64,000 nucleotides of DNA from JAHEEL01 sp963715255 (GCA_963715255.1 CAVQRN010000002.1:1-64000); one strand, 5' to 3'. Shown: positions 18,076 through 28,257, counted from the stretch's first letter. Made by a program: numbers and translations. Notes: a model not told the origin generated them from the sequence alone.

Positions 18076-18486
18076 CTAGCGGTCCTCGAAGAAGAGCCCC
18101 AACTCTCGTTGGGCGCTTGTCGGTGAATCCGATCCGTGAACGATGTTCTCCGTGATGATCAAGCCGAAGTCCCCACGGATGGTCCCTGGAGGCGCTTCAG
18201 CGGGGTTGGTCGTGCCCATCAACGTCCGGGCGACGCCGACTGCCGACTCGCCCGACCACTGCATGGCGACAACAGGCCCGCTCGTGATGAACGCAGCGAG
18301 TTCCCCGAAGAACGGCTTGTCGACGTGCTCGGCATAGTGACGGGCCGCCAGACCATCGTCGATCGTCAGCATGCGCATCCTGTCGAGTGTCAGGCCCTTG
18401 TCCTCGAATCGCGAGATGACCTCGCCGACGAGACCCCGTCGCACGCCATCCGGCTTCACCATCACGAACGTTGATTCAATAGCCAT
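18076..18486 (-). CDS. ndk: nucleoside diphosphate kinase
   Basis: Transfers gamma-phosphate among NTPs and NDPs. The 136-residue protein has TFVMVKPDGVRRGLVGEVIS at the start and the catalytic His in ENIVHGSDSPTSAQREL. ATG at 18486 gives the standard family length. It lies between folC and mreB, as in other actinobacteria. Confidence 0.97.
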   Translation of the reverse strand: MAIESTFVMVKPDGVRRGLVGEVISRFEDKGLTLDRMRMLTIDDGLAARHYAEHVDKPFFGELAAFITSGPVVAMQWSGESAVGVARTLMGTTNPAEAPPGTIRGDFGLIITENIVHGSDSPTSAQRELGLFFEDR

Positions 18487-18497
18487 GGGCCGGAAGG

Positions 18498-19934
18498 CTA
18501 CCCGTCGTCGTCGGCTTCCGCCCAAGCGTCTTCGGTCTCCACCCAGGGTTCGTCGTCATTGTCATTGTCATCGCCCTCGATCACAGACTCGAACCGGACA
18601 TGGACTCCTGATGGACTGAATCCGGTGCCGATGAGGGCTTCGCGTGCCTCGCCCGCCACGTAGAGCGACCCAACGACAACGACTGCTCCTTTGGTCCCAG
18701 CGGCGCTCACTGCCTCGGCTATCGCGTCCGACACGCGTTCAACGACCGTCGCCTCGCACTCCAACACCGAACCGGCCGACGCAGCAACAACCGACGCATC
18801 GATCGCTCCAGGGTCATCGGCCGCGGTCGCCCATAGATGGCCCGCCAGGTCGGCGAGCGGTTCGAGGACCTCACCAGGAGATCGCTCTCCTCGTATCCCG
18901 GCGACGACGTGCCATTCGGTCTCCGGGAACTCGTCCCGGAGCGCAGATGCGAGAGCTTCTACGCCTTGCACGTTGTGAGCTCCGTCGATGACGACGAGTG
19001 GACGATGGTGAACAACCTCGATACGCCCCGGTTGCCTGGTCGCCGCCAGCGCATCCCGAAGGGCATCGATGTCGAGAGCACGCTCGAGGAACGTCTCCGC
19101 CGTGGCGATCGCGGTGGCCAGGTTGTCGATCTGGTGACGTCCGTGGATCGGGAGATAGAGCGCGGTGTAGTCCGAGTAGATGCCGACGATGTCGACCATC
19201 CATCCTCCAACGGCCAGAGTCTCATCAGCTATGGAGAAGGCATCCCCGAACCGATACCACTTCGCGGCACATTCGTCGACGCGAGCGGTGATGGCGCCCT
19301 CGGCGGCAGACGGGAGCCGACCGGTCACCGCGATCCCCCCGTTCTTGATGATGGCGGCCTTCTCGGCCGCGATCTCCCCAATCGTCTCGCCGAGGTACTC
19401 GACATGATCAAGTGCGATTCCGGTGACCACGGCGACGACCGGTTCGACCACGTTCGTCGCATCCCACCGGCCCCCCATCCCCACCTCGATGATCGCAACA
19501 TCGAGCGCGATCTCGGCGAACACCGAGAATGCGAGCGCGGCGGTGACCTCGAAGTAGGTGACGCCGTTGTCTGTTCGGCGCTCGTACTCCTCGACGAACC
19601 AGGCGATATCCGAGACGGCCCGGGTGAATGCGTCGGCCGTCAGCGGCTTGCCGTCGATTGAGAACCGCTCCTCCAACCGATGCAGGTGCGGCGACGTGAA
19701 CGTGCCGGTTCGAAGCCCGTGGGCGCCGAGGATGTCGGCGACGAGGCGCGTGACCGTCGTCTTGCCATTCGTCCCGGCGACGTGAATGACCGGATAGTCA
19801 GACTGCGGATTCCCCATGAATTCCAGGACACCAGTGATGCGCTCGAGACCCGGCTTCACTCCCCGGCCGATACGCTCGTCGAGGAACGCTTCCGCATCGT
19901 CTCGATCGGCGATTCTCGGGATCGAGTCAGACAC
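18498..19934 (-). CDS. folC: folylpolyglutamate synthase / dihydrofolate synthase
   Basis: Adds glutamate to folates. The 478-residue Mur-ligase-fold protein has the ATP loop VIHVAGTNGKTTVTRLVADI, then GTFTSPHLHRLEERF, the region VAIIEVGMGGRWDATNVVEP, GIALDHVEYLGETIGEIAAE, and the C-terminal domain motif VVIDGAHNVQGVEALASAL. An acidic tail of about 20 residues ends the protein. It is directly downstream of valS (stop and start within 3 bp), the actinobacterial order valS-folC-ndk. Confidence 0.96.
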   Translation of the reverse strand: MSDSIPRIADRDDAEAFLDERIGRGVKPGLERITGVLEFMGNPQSDYPVIHVAGTNGKTTVTRLVADILGAHGLRTGTFTSPHLHRLEERFSIDGKPLTADAFTRAVSDIAWFVEEYERRTDNGVTYFEVTAALAFSVFAEIALDVAIIEVGMGGRWDATNVVEPVVAVVTGIALDHVEYLGETIGEIAAEKAAIIKNGGIAVTGRLPSAAEGAITARVDECAAKWYRFGDAFSIADETLAVGGWMVDIVGIYSDYTALYLPIHGRHQIDNLATAIATAETFLERALDIDALRDALAATRQPGRIEVVHHRPLVVIDGAHNVQGVEALASALRDEFPETEWHVVAGIRGERSPGEVLEPLADLAGHLWATAADDPGAIDASVVAASAGSVLECEATVVERVSDAIAEAVSAAGTKGAVVVVGSLYVAGEAREALIGTGFSPSGVHVRFESVIEGDDNDNDDEPWVETEDAWAEADDDG

Positions 19935-19936
19935 GG

Positions 19937-22544
19937 CTATACCTCGGTGCCCAGTTCGGTGAGTTGAGCGCCGAGCTTGGCAATGCGTTCCTCCGCCGAA
20001 GCGACCTTTGCCTCTTCCCCGGCGACGACCTCGGCGGGAGCGCGGTCCCGGAAGTTCGGGTTCGTCAGCTTGGCTCGCGATCGCACGAGATCAGCTTCGC
20101 CGTCGGCGATCGACTTCTTCAGACGCTCCCTCTCCGCGTCCAGGTCGACGAGTCCCTCGAGAGGGATGAACGCCTGGACCGTACCCGCGATGACCCGGCT
20201 CACAGCGCCGTCGGTCGGCGGCTCGCCATAATTGACGGTGCAGCCCGCGAGGGTGTCGAGATGCTGGGACCACCACTCGTCAGCAATGCCGTCCGGATCG
20301 TTGACCGTGATGTTGATCGGTGTCTTCGGGCTGATCTGATGCTCTGAGCGGAATCGACGCAGCCTCATGATGAGGTCCTGCAACGTGGCCATGCCCTCGG
20401 GGCCGGTCGCGGCGGGTGGCGTTGGCCACGAGGCGGTGATCAGAAGGCTCCCGTCGCCCAGTTCGCTCCAGAGCTCCTCGGTGAGGAACGGAATAGCCGG
20501 GTGGAAGAGCTTGAGGAGGTCGCGCAACACGACACCAAGTGTCGCTCTGGTGACCGGCGCACGGTCTTCGTCGCGCAACGACCCCTTCGCCATTTCGAGA
20601 TACCAGTCGAAGGCCTCGGCCCATGCAAAGTTGTAGAGCAGGCCGTACGCATCGGAGAAGCGATACTCGTCGAAGAGACGATCGAACTCGGCCGTTGCGT
20701 GGGCGAGTCGCTCCAGGACCCAGGCGTCTTCGGGACCGGGATCTTCGGGATAGCCGCCGTCGACCGGCACGTCGCTGATGTCCAAGTGCTCAACCGCGAA
20801 CCGCAACGCGTTCCACAGCTTGTTCCCGAATCTTCGCGCCGCGTCGGTCCACGCCTCGTCGTACGGAACGTCGTGCCCCGGCGCAGCGGCCTGGATGAGG
20901 GAGAGCCGCAGCGGATCGGCGCCGTACCGTTCAACGAGTTCGAGGGGATCGACGGCGTTTCCTGACGATTTGGACATCTTGCGTCCATCCGGTGTTCGGA
21001 TGAGTCCGTGGATTGAGATGTCGGCGAACGGCTCCGTCCCCGTGGCGTAGAGGCCCATCATCATCATTCGCGCCACCGAGAAGTAGATGATGTCGAATCC
21101 GGTGACGAGGACTGTCGTCGGGTAGTACGTGGCGAGGTCGTCGGTCTCCTCCGGCCAGCCCATCGTCGAGAACGGCCAGAGTTGCGACGAGAACCACGTG
21201 TCGAGCACATCGTCGTCCGGCGTCAGAGCGGTCCCCGCACAGGCCGGGCAGACCGTCGGTTCGGTCTCCGAAACGATCACTTCGTCGCAATCGTCGCAGT
21301 ACCACGCAGGAATCGGGTGGCCCCACCACAGCTGCCGACTGATGCACCAGTCGCGCAGATTCTCCATCCACAGGAAGTAGTTGTTCTCCCATCGTTTGGG
21401 GATGAATCGGGTGCGCCCCTCCTTGACGGATTCGATGGCGGGGATCGTCAGCGGCTTGACCTTGACGAACCACTGGAGCGAGAGCATGGGCTCCACAACG
21501 GTTCCGCAGCGCGAACAGTGGCCGACCGAGTGGTGGTGGTCGTCGATGCGCTCGAGGAATCCCTGCTTCTTCAGCTCGTACCGCACGGCCTCGCGAGCTT
21601 CGAACCGATCCTGTCCCACAAACGGCCCACCGTGTTTGGTGATCCGCGCCTCGGTGTCGATGACTTGGATCGCTTCGAGGCCGTGCCGTTGTCCAATCTC
21701 GAAGTCGAGTGGATCGTGGGCGGGGGTGACCTTCACGGCGCCCGTCCCGAACGCGATCTCAACGCCTTCATCCGCGACGACCGGAATCTCGCGGTCGAGG
21801 AGTGGGAGTCGGATCATTCGACCCACGGCGTCGCGATAGCGGTCGTCATCGGGGTGCACGGCGACAGCGGTGTCGCCGAGCATGGTCTCCGGTCGGGTGG
21901 TAGCGACGGTGATGTGCCCGTCGCCTTCCACGAACGGGTACTTGATGTGGGTCAACTCCCCCACTTCGTCTTCGTGCTCGAACCTCGATCTCGGAGATCG
22001 CCGTGTGACAGCGGGGACACCAATTGATGATCCGGTTGCCCCGGTAGATCAGCCCCTCGTCGTACAGGTTGACGAAGACCTTGCGGACGGCCAGGGAGAG
22101 GCCATCGTCGAACGTGAAACGCTCCCGTGTCCAGTCAGTTGAGAATCCCATAGTGCGCATCTGCGCGGTGATGCGGTTCCCCGATTTCGCCTTCCACGCC
22201 CACACCTGCTCGACGAAACGTTCTCGACCGAGGTCGTAGCGGCTTATGCCCTCCTTGGCGAGTTCTCGTTCGACGACGTTCTGCGTGGCGATGCCAGCGT
22301 GATCGGTCCCGGGTACCCAGAGGGCGGCATAGCCCTGCATGCGCTTCCTGCGGATCAGGACGTCCTGAATCGACAGATCCAGGGCGTGGCCCATGTGCAG
22401 CACACCGGTGACGTTGGGAGGCGGGATGACAATTGAGTACGGCTCGCCATCGGGATTGATCTCAGGCCGGAAGGCGCCGGCGTCCTCCCACACGCGGTAC
22501 CAGCGCGACTCGACGGCGCTCGGATCGTACGTTGCCTTCATCAT
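19937..22544 (-). CDS. valS: valyl-tRNA synthetase, one frameshift
   Basis: A class I aminoacyl-tRNA synthetase. The N-terminal segment has YSIVIPPPNVTGVLHMGHAL with the HIGH-type motif. The frame then changes near 21982, where an extra C in GAGGTTCGAGCAC breaks it, and resumes with GELTHIKYPFVEGDGHITVA. The rest has the editing domain (TTRPETMLGDTAVAVHPDD), zinc-type cysteine pairs, the KMSKS motif as GRKMSKSSGNAVDPLEL, the anticodon-binding domain, and a C-terminal coiled-coil tRNA arm (AERERLKKSIADGEADLVRS). All parts are well conserved and the gene is essential, so the shift is probably a sequence error. The start is one of two adjacent ATGs at 22544 or 22541. A purine-rich GAGGGG lies only 1-4 nt upstream. 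Confidence 0.95.
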
Positions 22545-22603
22545 GCCCCTCGGTCATCGGGTCCTCCGGTGAATCACACATGATAGAGGCGGTCACGGCC
22601 CCA

Positions 22604-22661
22604 GCAAGGGAAGAGGCCGAGAACACTGTTGTCCCCGGCCCCGTTCCACCATTCCCCCTGC
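22604..22661 (-). promoter_or_regulatory. possible T-box-like leader structure of valS
   Basis: In the valS leader the minus strand can form a stem GCAGGGGGAA/TTCCCTTGC. It encloses an unpaired TGGTGGAAC and an inner hairpin GGCCG...CGGCC (22615-22640). This is the layout of a T-box antiterminator, and the bulge resembles its GGUGGNACC core. The following bases deviate from consensus (ACGGGG instead of ACCGCG), and I could not define a specifier stem I. It is tentative. Confidence 0.3.
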
Positions 22662-22897
22662 TCGCCCGAACCGAAATCCTGGTTCCTGCCGTCTGGGTGC
22701 ACGCTACGACCACTCTCGGTATCCGTCGAGACACAAAGACAACGGCTTCAACTAACTAGTCACCCGCGCGGTACGGCCGATCGAGATTCTTCCCCCGTCG
22801 CTGTGCGTGCGAACACAACTGATGGGTACGCGGGCACACACGATCGCGGCACCGTGCTCCTCCGCTACCGTGCGTCGGCGACCGAACGGAGGACCCC

Positions 22898-24130
22898 ATG
22901 ACCGTACGCATCGACGCCGATCTGCTGATCCCAGGACGCGGACAGCCCGTCGAGAACGGAACCGTGATCTTGGAAGGGCGGACGATCGCCTACGCCGGGT
23001 CGTCATCGAACGCTCCCCGGAGTCCCGATGCTGCAACCACCAATGTGCCTGTCGCCATGCCGGGCCTGTGGGATTCCCACATCCACTTCATCGGCCTGAC
23101 GACGATGGACATGCACGACACGCTGCACACGACCATCGCCGAGATGGCCGTCCGGGCGGCGGCCGATGCCGCCGACACGCTCGACGGAGGTGTCACCAGC
23201 GTGCGCGAGGTCGGTGGCTTCGGCCTCGACTTTGCGTCGGCGATCAACGACGGCAGCGTTCGGGGACCGAACATCTACGGTGCCGGCCGGATCCTCTCGA
23301 CGACGGCCGGGCACGCGGACGGCCACTCCTTCGACCTCGACTTCATCGAGAGCTCCGAACGCTGGCTCGGTGAGATTTGTGACGGCGTCCCGTCGTGCCT
23401 CAAAGCAGTCCGGAAGCAGCTCCGAAAGAATGCCAAGGTCATCAAGATCTGTGCCTCGGGTGGTGTCATGTCCGAGATCGATCACCCGATCCACCAGCAG
23501 TTCTCCGAAGACGAGTTGCGAGCGATCGTGGAAGAGGCGGGGAGGGCCGAACGCTACGTCGCCGCGGACACCCACGGGCTTCCCGGGATCAAGGCCGCAA
23601 TCGAGGCGGGGTGTCAGACCATCGAGCACGGCTCCTATCTCGACGAGGAGACTGCCGTTCTCATGGCCGAGCGTGGCACCATCTACGTGCCGACCCGATT
23701 CATCGTGGATCAACTGCTCCAGATGGAGGCGTCACTCCCCCGCTACGCCTATGAGAAGGGGGTGATGGTTGCCGATCGCCACTCCCAGGCGATGAAGATC
23801 GCGGTTGCAAACGGTGTCACGATTGCCATGGGGACCGACATCTTCACACCCGGGTCATATGGGCAGAACGGCGCGGAGGTTCGTTTCCTTCAGGATGCCG
23901 GGATGAAGGCTCTCGAAGCGATCGAAGCATCCACCGCGAACGGGCCGTTGACACTGGGGCCGCAGGCACCGAGATCGGGCCAGCTGAGGGAAGGCTACGA
24001 CGCCGACGTCATCGCCCTCGACTTCAATCCGCTCGTCGACAACGCGGGATGGGGAGACCCGGACCGCGTGACCCACGTCTGGAAGTCGGGCAAGAAAGAG
24101 AAGTGGCCGAGTAACCGAGTAGCTGAGTAG
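22898..24130 (+). CDS. metal-dependent amidohydrolase
   Basis: A 410-residue amidohydrolase-superfamily enzyme, cytosolic, preceded by GGAGG at good spacing. It has PGLWDSHIHFIG (HxH metal site), KVIKICASGGVMSE (probable carboxylated Lys), and His ligands in AADTHGLPGIKAAIEAG and TIEHGSYLDEE. The catalytic Asp is in TIAMGTDIFTPGSYG. The profile resembles Xaa-Pro dipeptidase/prolidase-like or imidazolonepropionase-like amidohydrolases, and the exact substrate cannot be read from sequence. It is the only plus-strand protein gene in the first 29 kb, convergent with the downstream NTPase. Its last codons run into a short tandem repeat. Confidence 0.85.
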   Translation: MTVRIDADLLIPGRGQPVENGTVILEGRTIAYAGSSSNAPRSPDAATTNVPVAMPGLWDSHIHFIGLTTMDMHDTLHTTIAEMAVRAAADAADTLDGGVTSVREVGGFGLDFASAINDGSVRGPNIYGAGRILSTTAGHADGHSFDLDFIESSERWLGEICDGVPSCLKAVRKQLRKNAKVIKICASGGVMSEIDHPIHQQFSEDELRAIVEEAGRAERYVAADTHGLPGIKAAIEAGCQTIEHGSYLDEETAVLMAERGTIYVPTRFIVDQLLQMEASLPRYAYEKGVMVADRHSQAMKIAVANGVTIAMGTDIFTPGSYGQNGAEVRFLQDAGMKALEAIEASTANGPLTLGPQAPRSGQLREGYDADVIALDFNPLVDNAGWGDPDRVTHVWKSGKKEKWPSNRVAE

Positions 24131-24182
24131 CCGAGTAGCCGAGTCCGACGGTCTTCCTCCGCTACTCCGCTACCCCGCTACT
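24110..24182. repeat. AGTAGCCG tandem/inverted repeat between convergent genes
   Basis: Degenerate 10-bp units (GAGTAGCCGA type) run from about 24110 to 24151. A complementary run, CCGCTACTCCGCTACCCC GC, follows at about 24163-24180. Together they can form a long imperfect hairpin. The element supplies the stop codon of the amidohydrolase and reaches the stop of the NTPase gene, so it is well placed as a bidirectional terminator. Confidence 0.65.
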
Positions 24183-24843
24183 CATCGTCAAACGCCAGCT
24201 GGGAGTCGACTGAGTGCAGCGGCTGGCGCCTGCGGATTGATCTGCGTTTCGGCACCCCGTCGGCGAAGAGCGACTCTTGCATCAGTGCGGCGAGGCGTTC
24301 GGCTATCGGCCACCAGTCGTAGCCGTCGCCGATCTCTGATGCCGGGACATCGACGATGCGATCCTCGCCGACGAATTCGCCGAGGTGGGCGTCGAGGATA
24401 CGTTCGATCTCCAATCGGAACTCGTCGGAAGTCGATCGCACACCATCCGATGCCAGATCGACGTCCGGGTGCAGACGGATGACAAGGTCGTAGGTCTTCG
24501 ACCATTCCCGCACCAACGGTCCGGCGGCGAATCGGTCATCGCCTCCACACGCCCGCAGGTAGTAGGCGTAGTTGTCCATCACTCCCCGGTCGAGAACGAG
24601 GACCTCCGCTTTGGGAGCGAGCGTGAGTTCCTGCCGTATCTGGGACACGAGCACCCACAGCTGCGCCTCTCCGGTTGCACCCTCGTTGATACCGAGGGGG
24701 TTGTCACGCACAACTTCCCGGCCGTACTCGACGGAGCGACCTGCCCGTTGCATGGCATTGGCGAAGCCGTGAGCTGCGGTCGTCTTGCGGATGCCGTGGG
24801 AGCCGATGAACGCCACCTTGGCGTTCCGTTGCCAGCGTCCCAT
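24178..24843 (-). CDS. P-loop NTPase, nucleoside-kinase/NadR-like
   Basis: A 221-residue cytosolic ATPase with P-loop VAFIGSHGIRKTTAAHGFA, a Walker B-like EVLVLDRGVMDNYAYYLRA, and YDLVIRLHPDVDLASDGVRS. This arrangement is like the AAA_28/NadR-type and thymidylate-kinase-like ATPases. The substrate is unknown. It lies 9 bp downstream of clpX on the same strand and may be co-transcribed. There is no further context for its role. Confidence 0.75.
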   Translation of the reverse strand: MGRWQRNAKVAFIGSHGIRKTTAAHGFANAMQRAGRSVEYGREVVRDNPLGINEGATGEAQLWVLVSQIRQELTLAPKAEVLVLDRGVMDNYAYYLRACGGDDRFAAGPLVREWSKTYDLVIRLHPDVDLASDGVRSTSDEFRLEIERILDAHLGEFVGEDRIVDVPASEIGDGYDWWPIAERLAALMQESLFADGVPKRRSIRRRQPLHSVDSQLAFDDE

Positions 24844-24852
24844 CTCGCCGAC

Positions 24853-26127
24853 TCAGGCCGAGCGTTCTTCGGGCACGTCGGTCGAAGCGAGATCTGTGAT
24901 CGGAACCAGCGTCGGGTTGACCCGTTCACGCACGACCTGCTCGTCGATGACCACCTGGGCGATGTCGGAACGCGCGGGCAGTTCGTACATGGTGTCGAGA
25001 AGAACCTCTTCCATGATCGCCCGGAGTCCGCGAGCGCCGGTGCCTCGCTTCATCGCCTGTTCCGCGATGGCGCGTAGAGCGTCGTCGGTGACGAGCAACT
25101 CGACGCCGTCCATCTCGAAGAACTTCGCATACTGTTTGATCAACGTGTTCTTCGGTTCCGTCAGCACGTGGACGAGATCGTCGACGTCGAGTTCATCGAC
25201 GGTCGCGATCACCGGGAGACGGCCAATGAACTCCGGGATCAGTCCATACCCCAGCAGGTCCTCCGGAAGCACCTCACTGAGCAATTCGGTCGGCCTGCGG
25301 CCATCGACCGAGTGGACCTCGGCGCCGAAACCGACAGAGTTCTTCCCGATCCTCTTCTGGATGACCTCCTCGAGACCGGCGAACGCACCACCACAGAGGA
25401 ACAGCATGTTGGTCGTGTCGATCTGGAGGAACTCCTGATGCGGATGCTTGCGTCCACCCTGCGGCGGTACGGAGGCCTGCGTCCCTTCGAGAATCTTCAG
25501 CAGCGCTTGCTGCACACCCTCTCCGGAGACGTCTCGTGTGATCGACGGGTTCTCAGATTTCCTGGCAACCTTGTCGATCTCATCGATGTAGATAATGCCC
25601 GTCTCGGCACGTTTGATGTCGAAATCGGCCGCCTGGATCAGCTTGAGGAGGATGTTCTCGACGTCCTCGCCGACGTACCCGGCCTCGGTGAGAGCCGTGG
25701 CGTCGGCGATGGCGAACGGAACGTCCAAGAGGCGAGCCAACGTCTGAGCCATGAGTGTCTTGCCGGTGCCCGTGGGACCGACGAGCAGGATGTTGGACTT
25801 CTGAAGCTCCACGTCCTCGTCGGTCATCCGCTGTCCGGCGCGCACTCGTTTGTAGTGGTTGTAGACCGCGACGGCGAGGATCTTCTTCGCCTGGTCCTGG
25901 CCGATGACGTACTGGTCGAGGAAATCGAAGATGTCGTGCGGCTTCGGAAGCTCCGTGAACGACACCTCTTTGGCTTCGGTGAGTTCCTCGTCGATGATCT
26001 CATTGCAGAGGTCGACGCACTCGTCACAAATGTAGACGCCGGGACCAGCGATGAGTTTCTTGACCTGCTTCTGCGACTTCCCACAGAAACTGCATTTGAG
26101 GAGTTCGGTTCCCTCGTATTTGGCCAC
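24853..26127 (-). CDS. clpX: ATP-dependent Clp protease ATP-binding subunit ClpX
   Basis: AAA+ unfoldase of the ClpXP protease. The 424-residue protein has an N-terminal zinc-binding domain (CSFCGKSQKQVKKLIAGPGV, then CDECVDLC). Walker A is LLVGPTGTGKTLMAQTLARL, Walker B is GIIYIDEIDKVARKSENPS, and the pore loop region is GYVGEDVENILLKL. The C-terminal ClpP-docking part contains RGTGARGLRAIMEEVLLDTM. It follows clpP and tig, the standard order. Confidence 0.98.
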   Translation of the reverse strand: MAKYEGTELLKCSFCGKSQKQVKKLIAGPGVYICDECVDLCNEIIDEELTEAKEVSFTELPKPHDIFDFLDQYVIGQDQAKKILAVAVYNHYKRVRAGQRMTDEDVELQKSNILLVGPTGTGKTLMAQTLARLLDVPFAIADATALTEAGYVGEDVENILLKLIQAADFDIKRAETGIIYIDEIDKVARKSENPSITRDVSGEGVQQALLKILEGTQASVPPQGGRKHPHQEFLQIDTTNMLFLCGGAFAGLEEVIQKRIGKNSVGFGAEVHSVDGRRPTELLSEVLPEDLLGYGLIPEFIGRLPVIATVDELDVDDLVHVLTEPKNTLIKQYAKFFEMDGVELLVTDDALRAIAEQAMKRGTGARGLRAIMEEVLLDTMYELPARSDIAQVVIDEQVVRERVNPTLVPITDLASTDVPEERSA

Positions 26128-26138
26128 GGGTGGCCTCC

Positions 26139-26747
26139 CTACCCTTCGACGACTTCAAGTTTGCGGCTTCTCAGCACCGAGTCAATAGCACCGTACTCGA
26201 CAGCCTCCTCCGCGCTGAGCCAAAAGTCTCGATCCGTGTCGTCCGAGATCACTTCGAAAGGACGCCCGGTGTGAAGCGCGAGGATCTCGTTGATCTCTTC
26301 GTGTGTCTTGAGAATCTCTTTGGCGTGGATCTCGATATCGGTCGCTTGCCCCCCGACTCCAGACACGTGGGGCTGATGCACCATGACGCGTGAGTGCGGG
26401 AGAGCGAACCGCTTGCCCTTCTTCCCTCCGGCCAGAAGCACGGCAGCGGCCGATGCTGCAAGGCCCATGCAGTAGGTCGCCACATCCGGCTTGATGAACT
26501 GCATCGTGTCATAGATCGCCATCAAGGCGTAGGTGGATCCGCCGGGTGAGTTGATATAGAGGTTGATGTCTTTGTCAGGATCCTCACCCTCGAGGTGCAG
26601 CAACTGCGCCATGATGATATTGGCGACGCCGTCATCGATCGGCGTCCCGAGGAAGACGATGCGGTCCTTGAGGAGGCGGCTGTATATGTCAAACGCCCGC
26701 TCACCCCTGGGCGTCTGTTCCACAACGGTGGGAACTAGGTAGCTCAT
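26139..26747 (-). CDS. clpP: ATP-dependent Clp protease proteolytic subunit ClpP
   Basis: A serine protease forming the ClpXP barrel, 202 residues from the ATG at 26747. The catalytic Ser is in CMGLAASAAAVLLAGG, the His in HSRVMVHQPHVSG, and the Asp in ISDDTDRDFWLSAEEAVEYG. The substrate-binding motif INSPGGSTYALMAIYDTM is intact. The usual AASMG is AASAA here, a mild change. Only one clpP is in the window; many actinobacteria carry clpP1-clpP2 pairs. Confidence 0.97.
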   Translation of the reverse strand: MSYLVPTVVEQTPRGERAFDIYSRLLKDRIVFLGTPIDDGVANIIMAQLLHLEGEDPDKDINLYINSPGGSTYALMAIYDTMQFIKPDVATYCMGLAASAAAVLLAGGKKGKRFALPHSRVMVHQPHVSGVGGQATDIEIHAKEILKTHEEINEILALHTGRPFEVISDDTDRDFWLSAEEAVEYGAIDSVLRSRKLEVVEG

Positions 26748-26748
26748 C

Positions 26749-28146
26749 TCACTCCTCGATCTCTGGGGACGATTCTTCCTGCTGGCCATCGTCCCCGGTG
26801 GTGTCATCTTCATCTTCTTCGTCGACCGCAACCGGGGTCAGGTCGATCGTGTTCCCGTCCGCATCGACAGGAACGGCCGCGTCGGCGATCCTGTCGTGTG
26901 CCTTTTGTCTGAGGATATCACCGGTCAGTGACTCAACCTGACCACTCTCCTCCAGCATCTTCTCAAACTCCTCTACGGACATTTCCGAGCCGGCGGCTAT
27001 CGACTCCAGCGCCCCGCGATACTCGTCGTCCTCAACGCCCATGCCTTCGATCGCGATGATGCTCTCCAACACGATCCGCGTCGAGAGGGCCGACGCCGCT
27101 TGGGCCTTGATGTCTTCAACGAAGGCGGCCTGGTCCCGGTCGATGATCCTGAGGTAGTCCTCGAGTCCGATCTTGTCGGATTCGAGACGGTGGAGCAGAT
27201 TGCGAATCCGAGCTTCCGCCTCGGCGTCGACGAGCGCCTGCGGCAGTTCAAGGTCGACGTCGGCAACAAGCTGCGCGACCGCCTCCTCCTGGAATTTCGA
27301 TCGAGCGGCCTGGGTCTTGTAGGCACGGATGTTCTCGTCAATCGTTGCCAGGAGTTCGTCGGCCGTCTCGAACTCGGTGACGTCGGACACGAACTCATCG
27401 GTCAGCTCAGGGAGCTGCTTCGCTTTGACCTCTTTGACGAGCGCACGCAGCGTGACGGCCTGGTCGCCGTCGCCGGTGAACACGTCGGGAAGCGTGCCTT
27501 CGCCCTCCATGATGTCGCCGACGCCGGCGCCGACGAGGATTTCGTCGAGTCCTGGGAAGAACGATCGGGAGCCGATCTCATACACCAGGTCGTTCGCTGC
27601 TGCCTGATCGATCTCAACGCCGTCCGCGTGGGCCGACACATTGATCGTCACGAAGTCTCCTTCATCGGCCGCGCGATCGACGTCTTCGAGATCCGCGAAC
27701 TGATTGCGAAGTGCGTCGATCTGGCGGTCGATCTCCTCCTGCGAGACGACCGGAGGCTCGATCTCGATCGTGCGGCCATCGAAGTCGGGGATGGCGTCGA
27801 GAACCGGCCACAGCGTGACAAGGACGTCCACTTCGACCCCGCCTTCGTCCCGGTCCCTGATCGCAGAGATCGACGGGACCGTTGCGGGGTCGAGTCCACT
27901 CTCGTCGATTGCGGCGCCGACGGTTCCAGGAATGGCTTCCTCGATCGCTTCCGAGCGGAGATGATCCTTCCCTACCATCCGCTCGACGATCGATCGGGGC
28001 GCCTTGCCTGGACGGAAGCCCTTGATCTTCATCTCACCGGAGAGTTTGCGTGCCGCCTTCGTCTTGGCGGCTTCGAGTTCGGACTCTTCGAGCTGGATCG
28101 TCAGGGTTCGCTCGAAGCGGCCCGTCTCGCTGACCTCAGTGTGCAC
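26749..28146 (-). CDS. tig: trigger factor
   Basis: A ribosome-associated chaperone and prolyl isomerase, 465 residues from GTG at 28146. The ribosome-binding signature is FRPGKAPRSIVERMVGKDHL. The FKBP-like domain is near residues 155-240 (EGDFVTINVSAHADGVEIDQ). The C-terminal chaperone arms follow, with a final acidic tail rich in Asp and Glu. It is upstream of clpP and clpX, and tRNA-His follows on its 5' side. Confidence 0.95.
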   Translation of the reverse strand: MHTEVSETGRFERTLTIQLEESELEAAKTKAARKLSGEMKIKGFRPGKAPRSIVERMVGKDHLRSEAIEEAIPGTVGAAIDESGLDPATVPSISAIRDRDEGGVEVDVLVTLWPVLDAIPDFDGRTIEIEPPVVSQEEIDRQIDALRNQFADLEDVDRAADEGDFVTINVSAHADGVEIDQAAANDLVYEIGSRSFFPGLDEILVGAGVGDIMEGEGTLPDVFTGDGDQAVTLRALVKEVKAKQLPELTDEFVSDVTEFETADELLATIDENIRAYKTQAARSKFQEEAVAQLVADVDLELPQALVDAEAEARIRNLLHRLESDKIGLEDYLRIIDRDQAAFVEDIKAQAASALSTRIVLESIIAIEGMGVEDDEYRGALESIAAGSEMSVEEFEKMLEESGQVESLTGDILRQKAHDRIADAAVPVDADGNTIDLTPVAVDEEDEDDTTGDDGQQEESSPEIEE

Positions 28147-28182
28147 TGTCTCTCCATCGGTAGTTGGGGAAGGACGGATTGG

Positions 28183-28257
28183 GGTGGCCGACGGGGTTCG
28201 AACCCGCGACCTCCTGGACCACAACCAGGCGCTCTACCAGGCTGAGCTACGGCCACC
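28183..28257 (-). tRNA. tRNA-His (GTG)
   Basis: Minus-strand cloverleaf with the extra 5' G expected for tRNA-His. The anticodon stem CCTGG/CCAGG holds loop TTGTGGT, giving anticodon GTG. The T arm is GCGGGTTCGAACCCCGT. The discriminator C is followed by encoded CCA (28180-28182). Confidence 0.95.
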
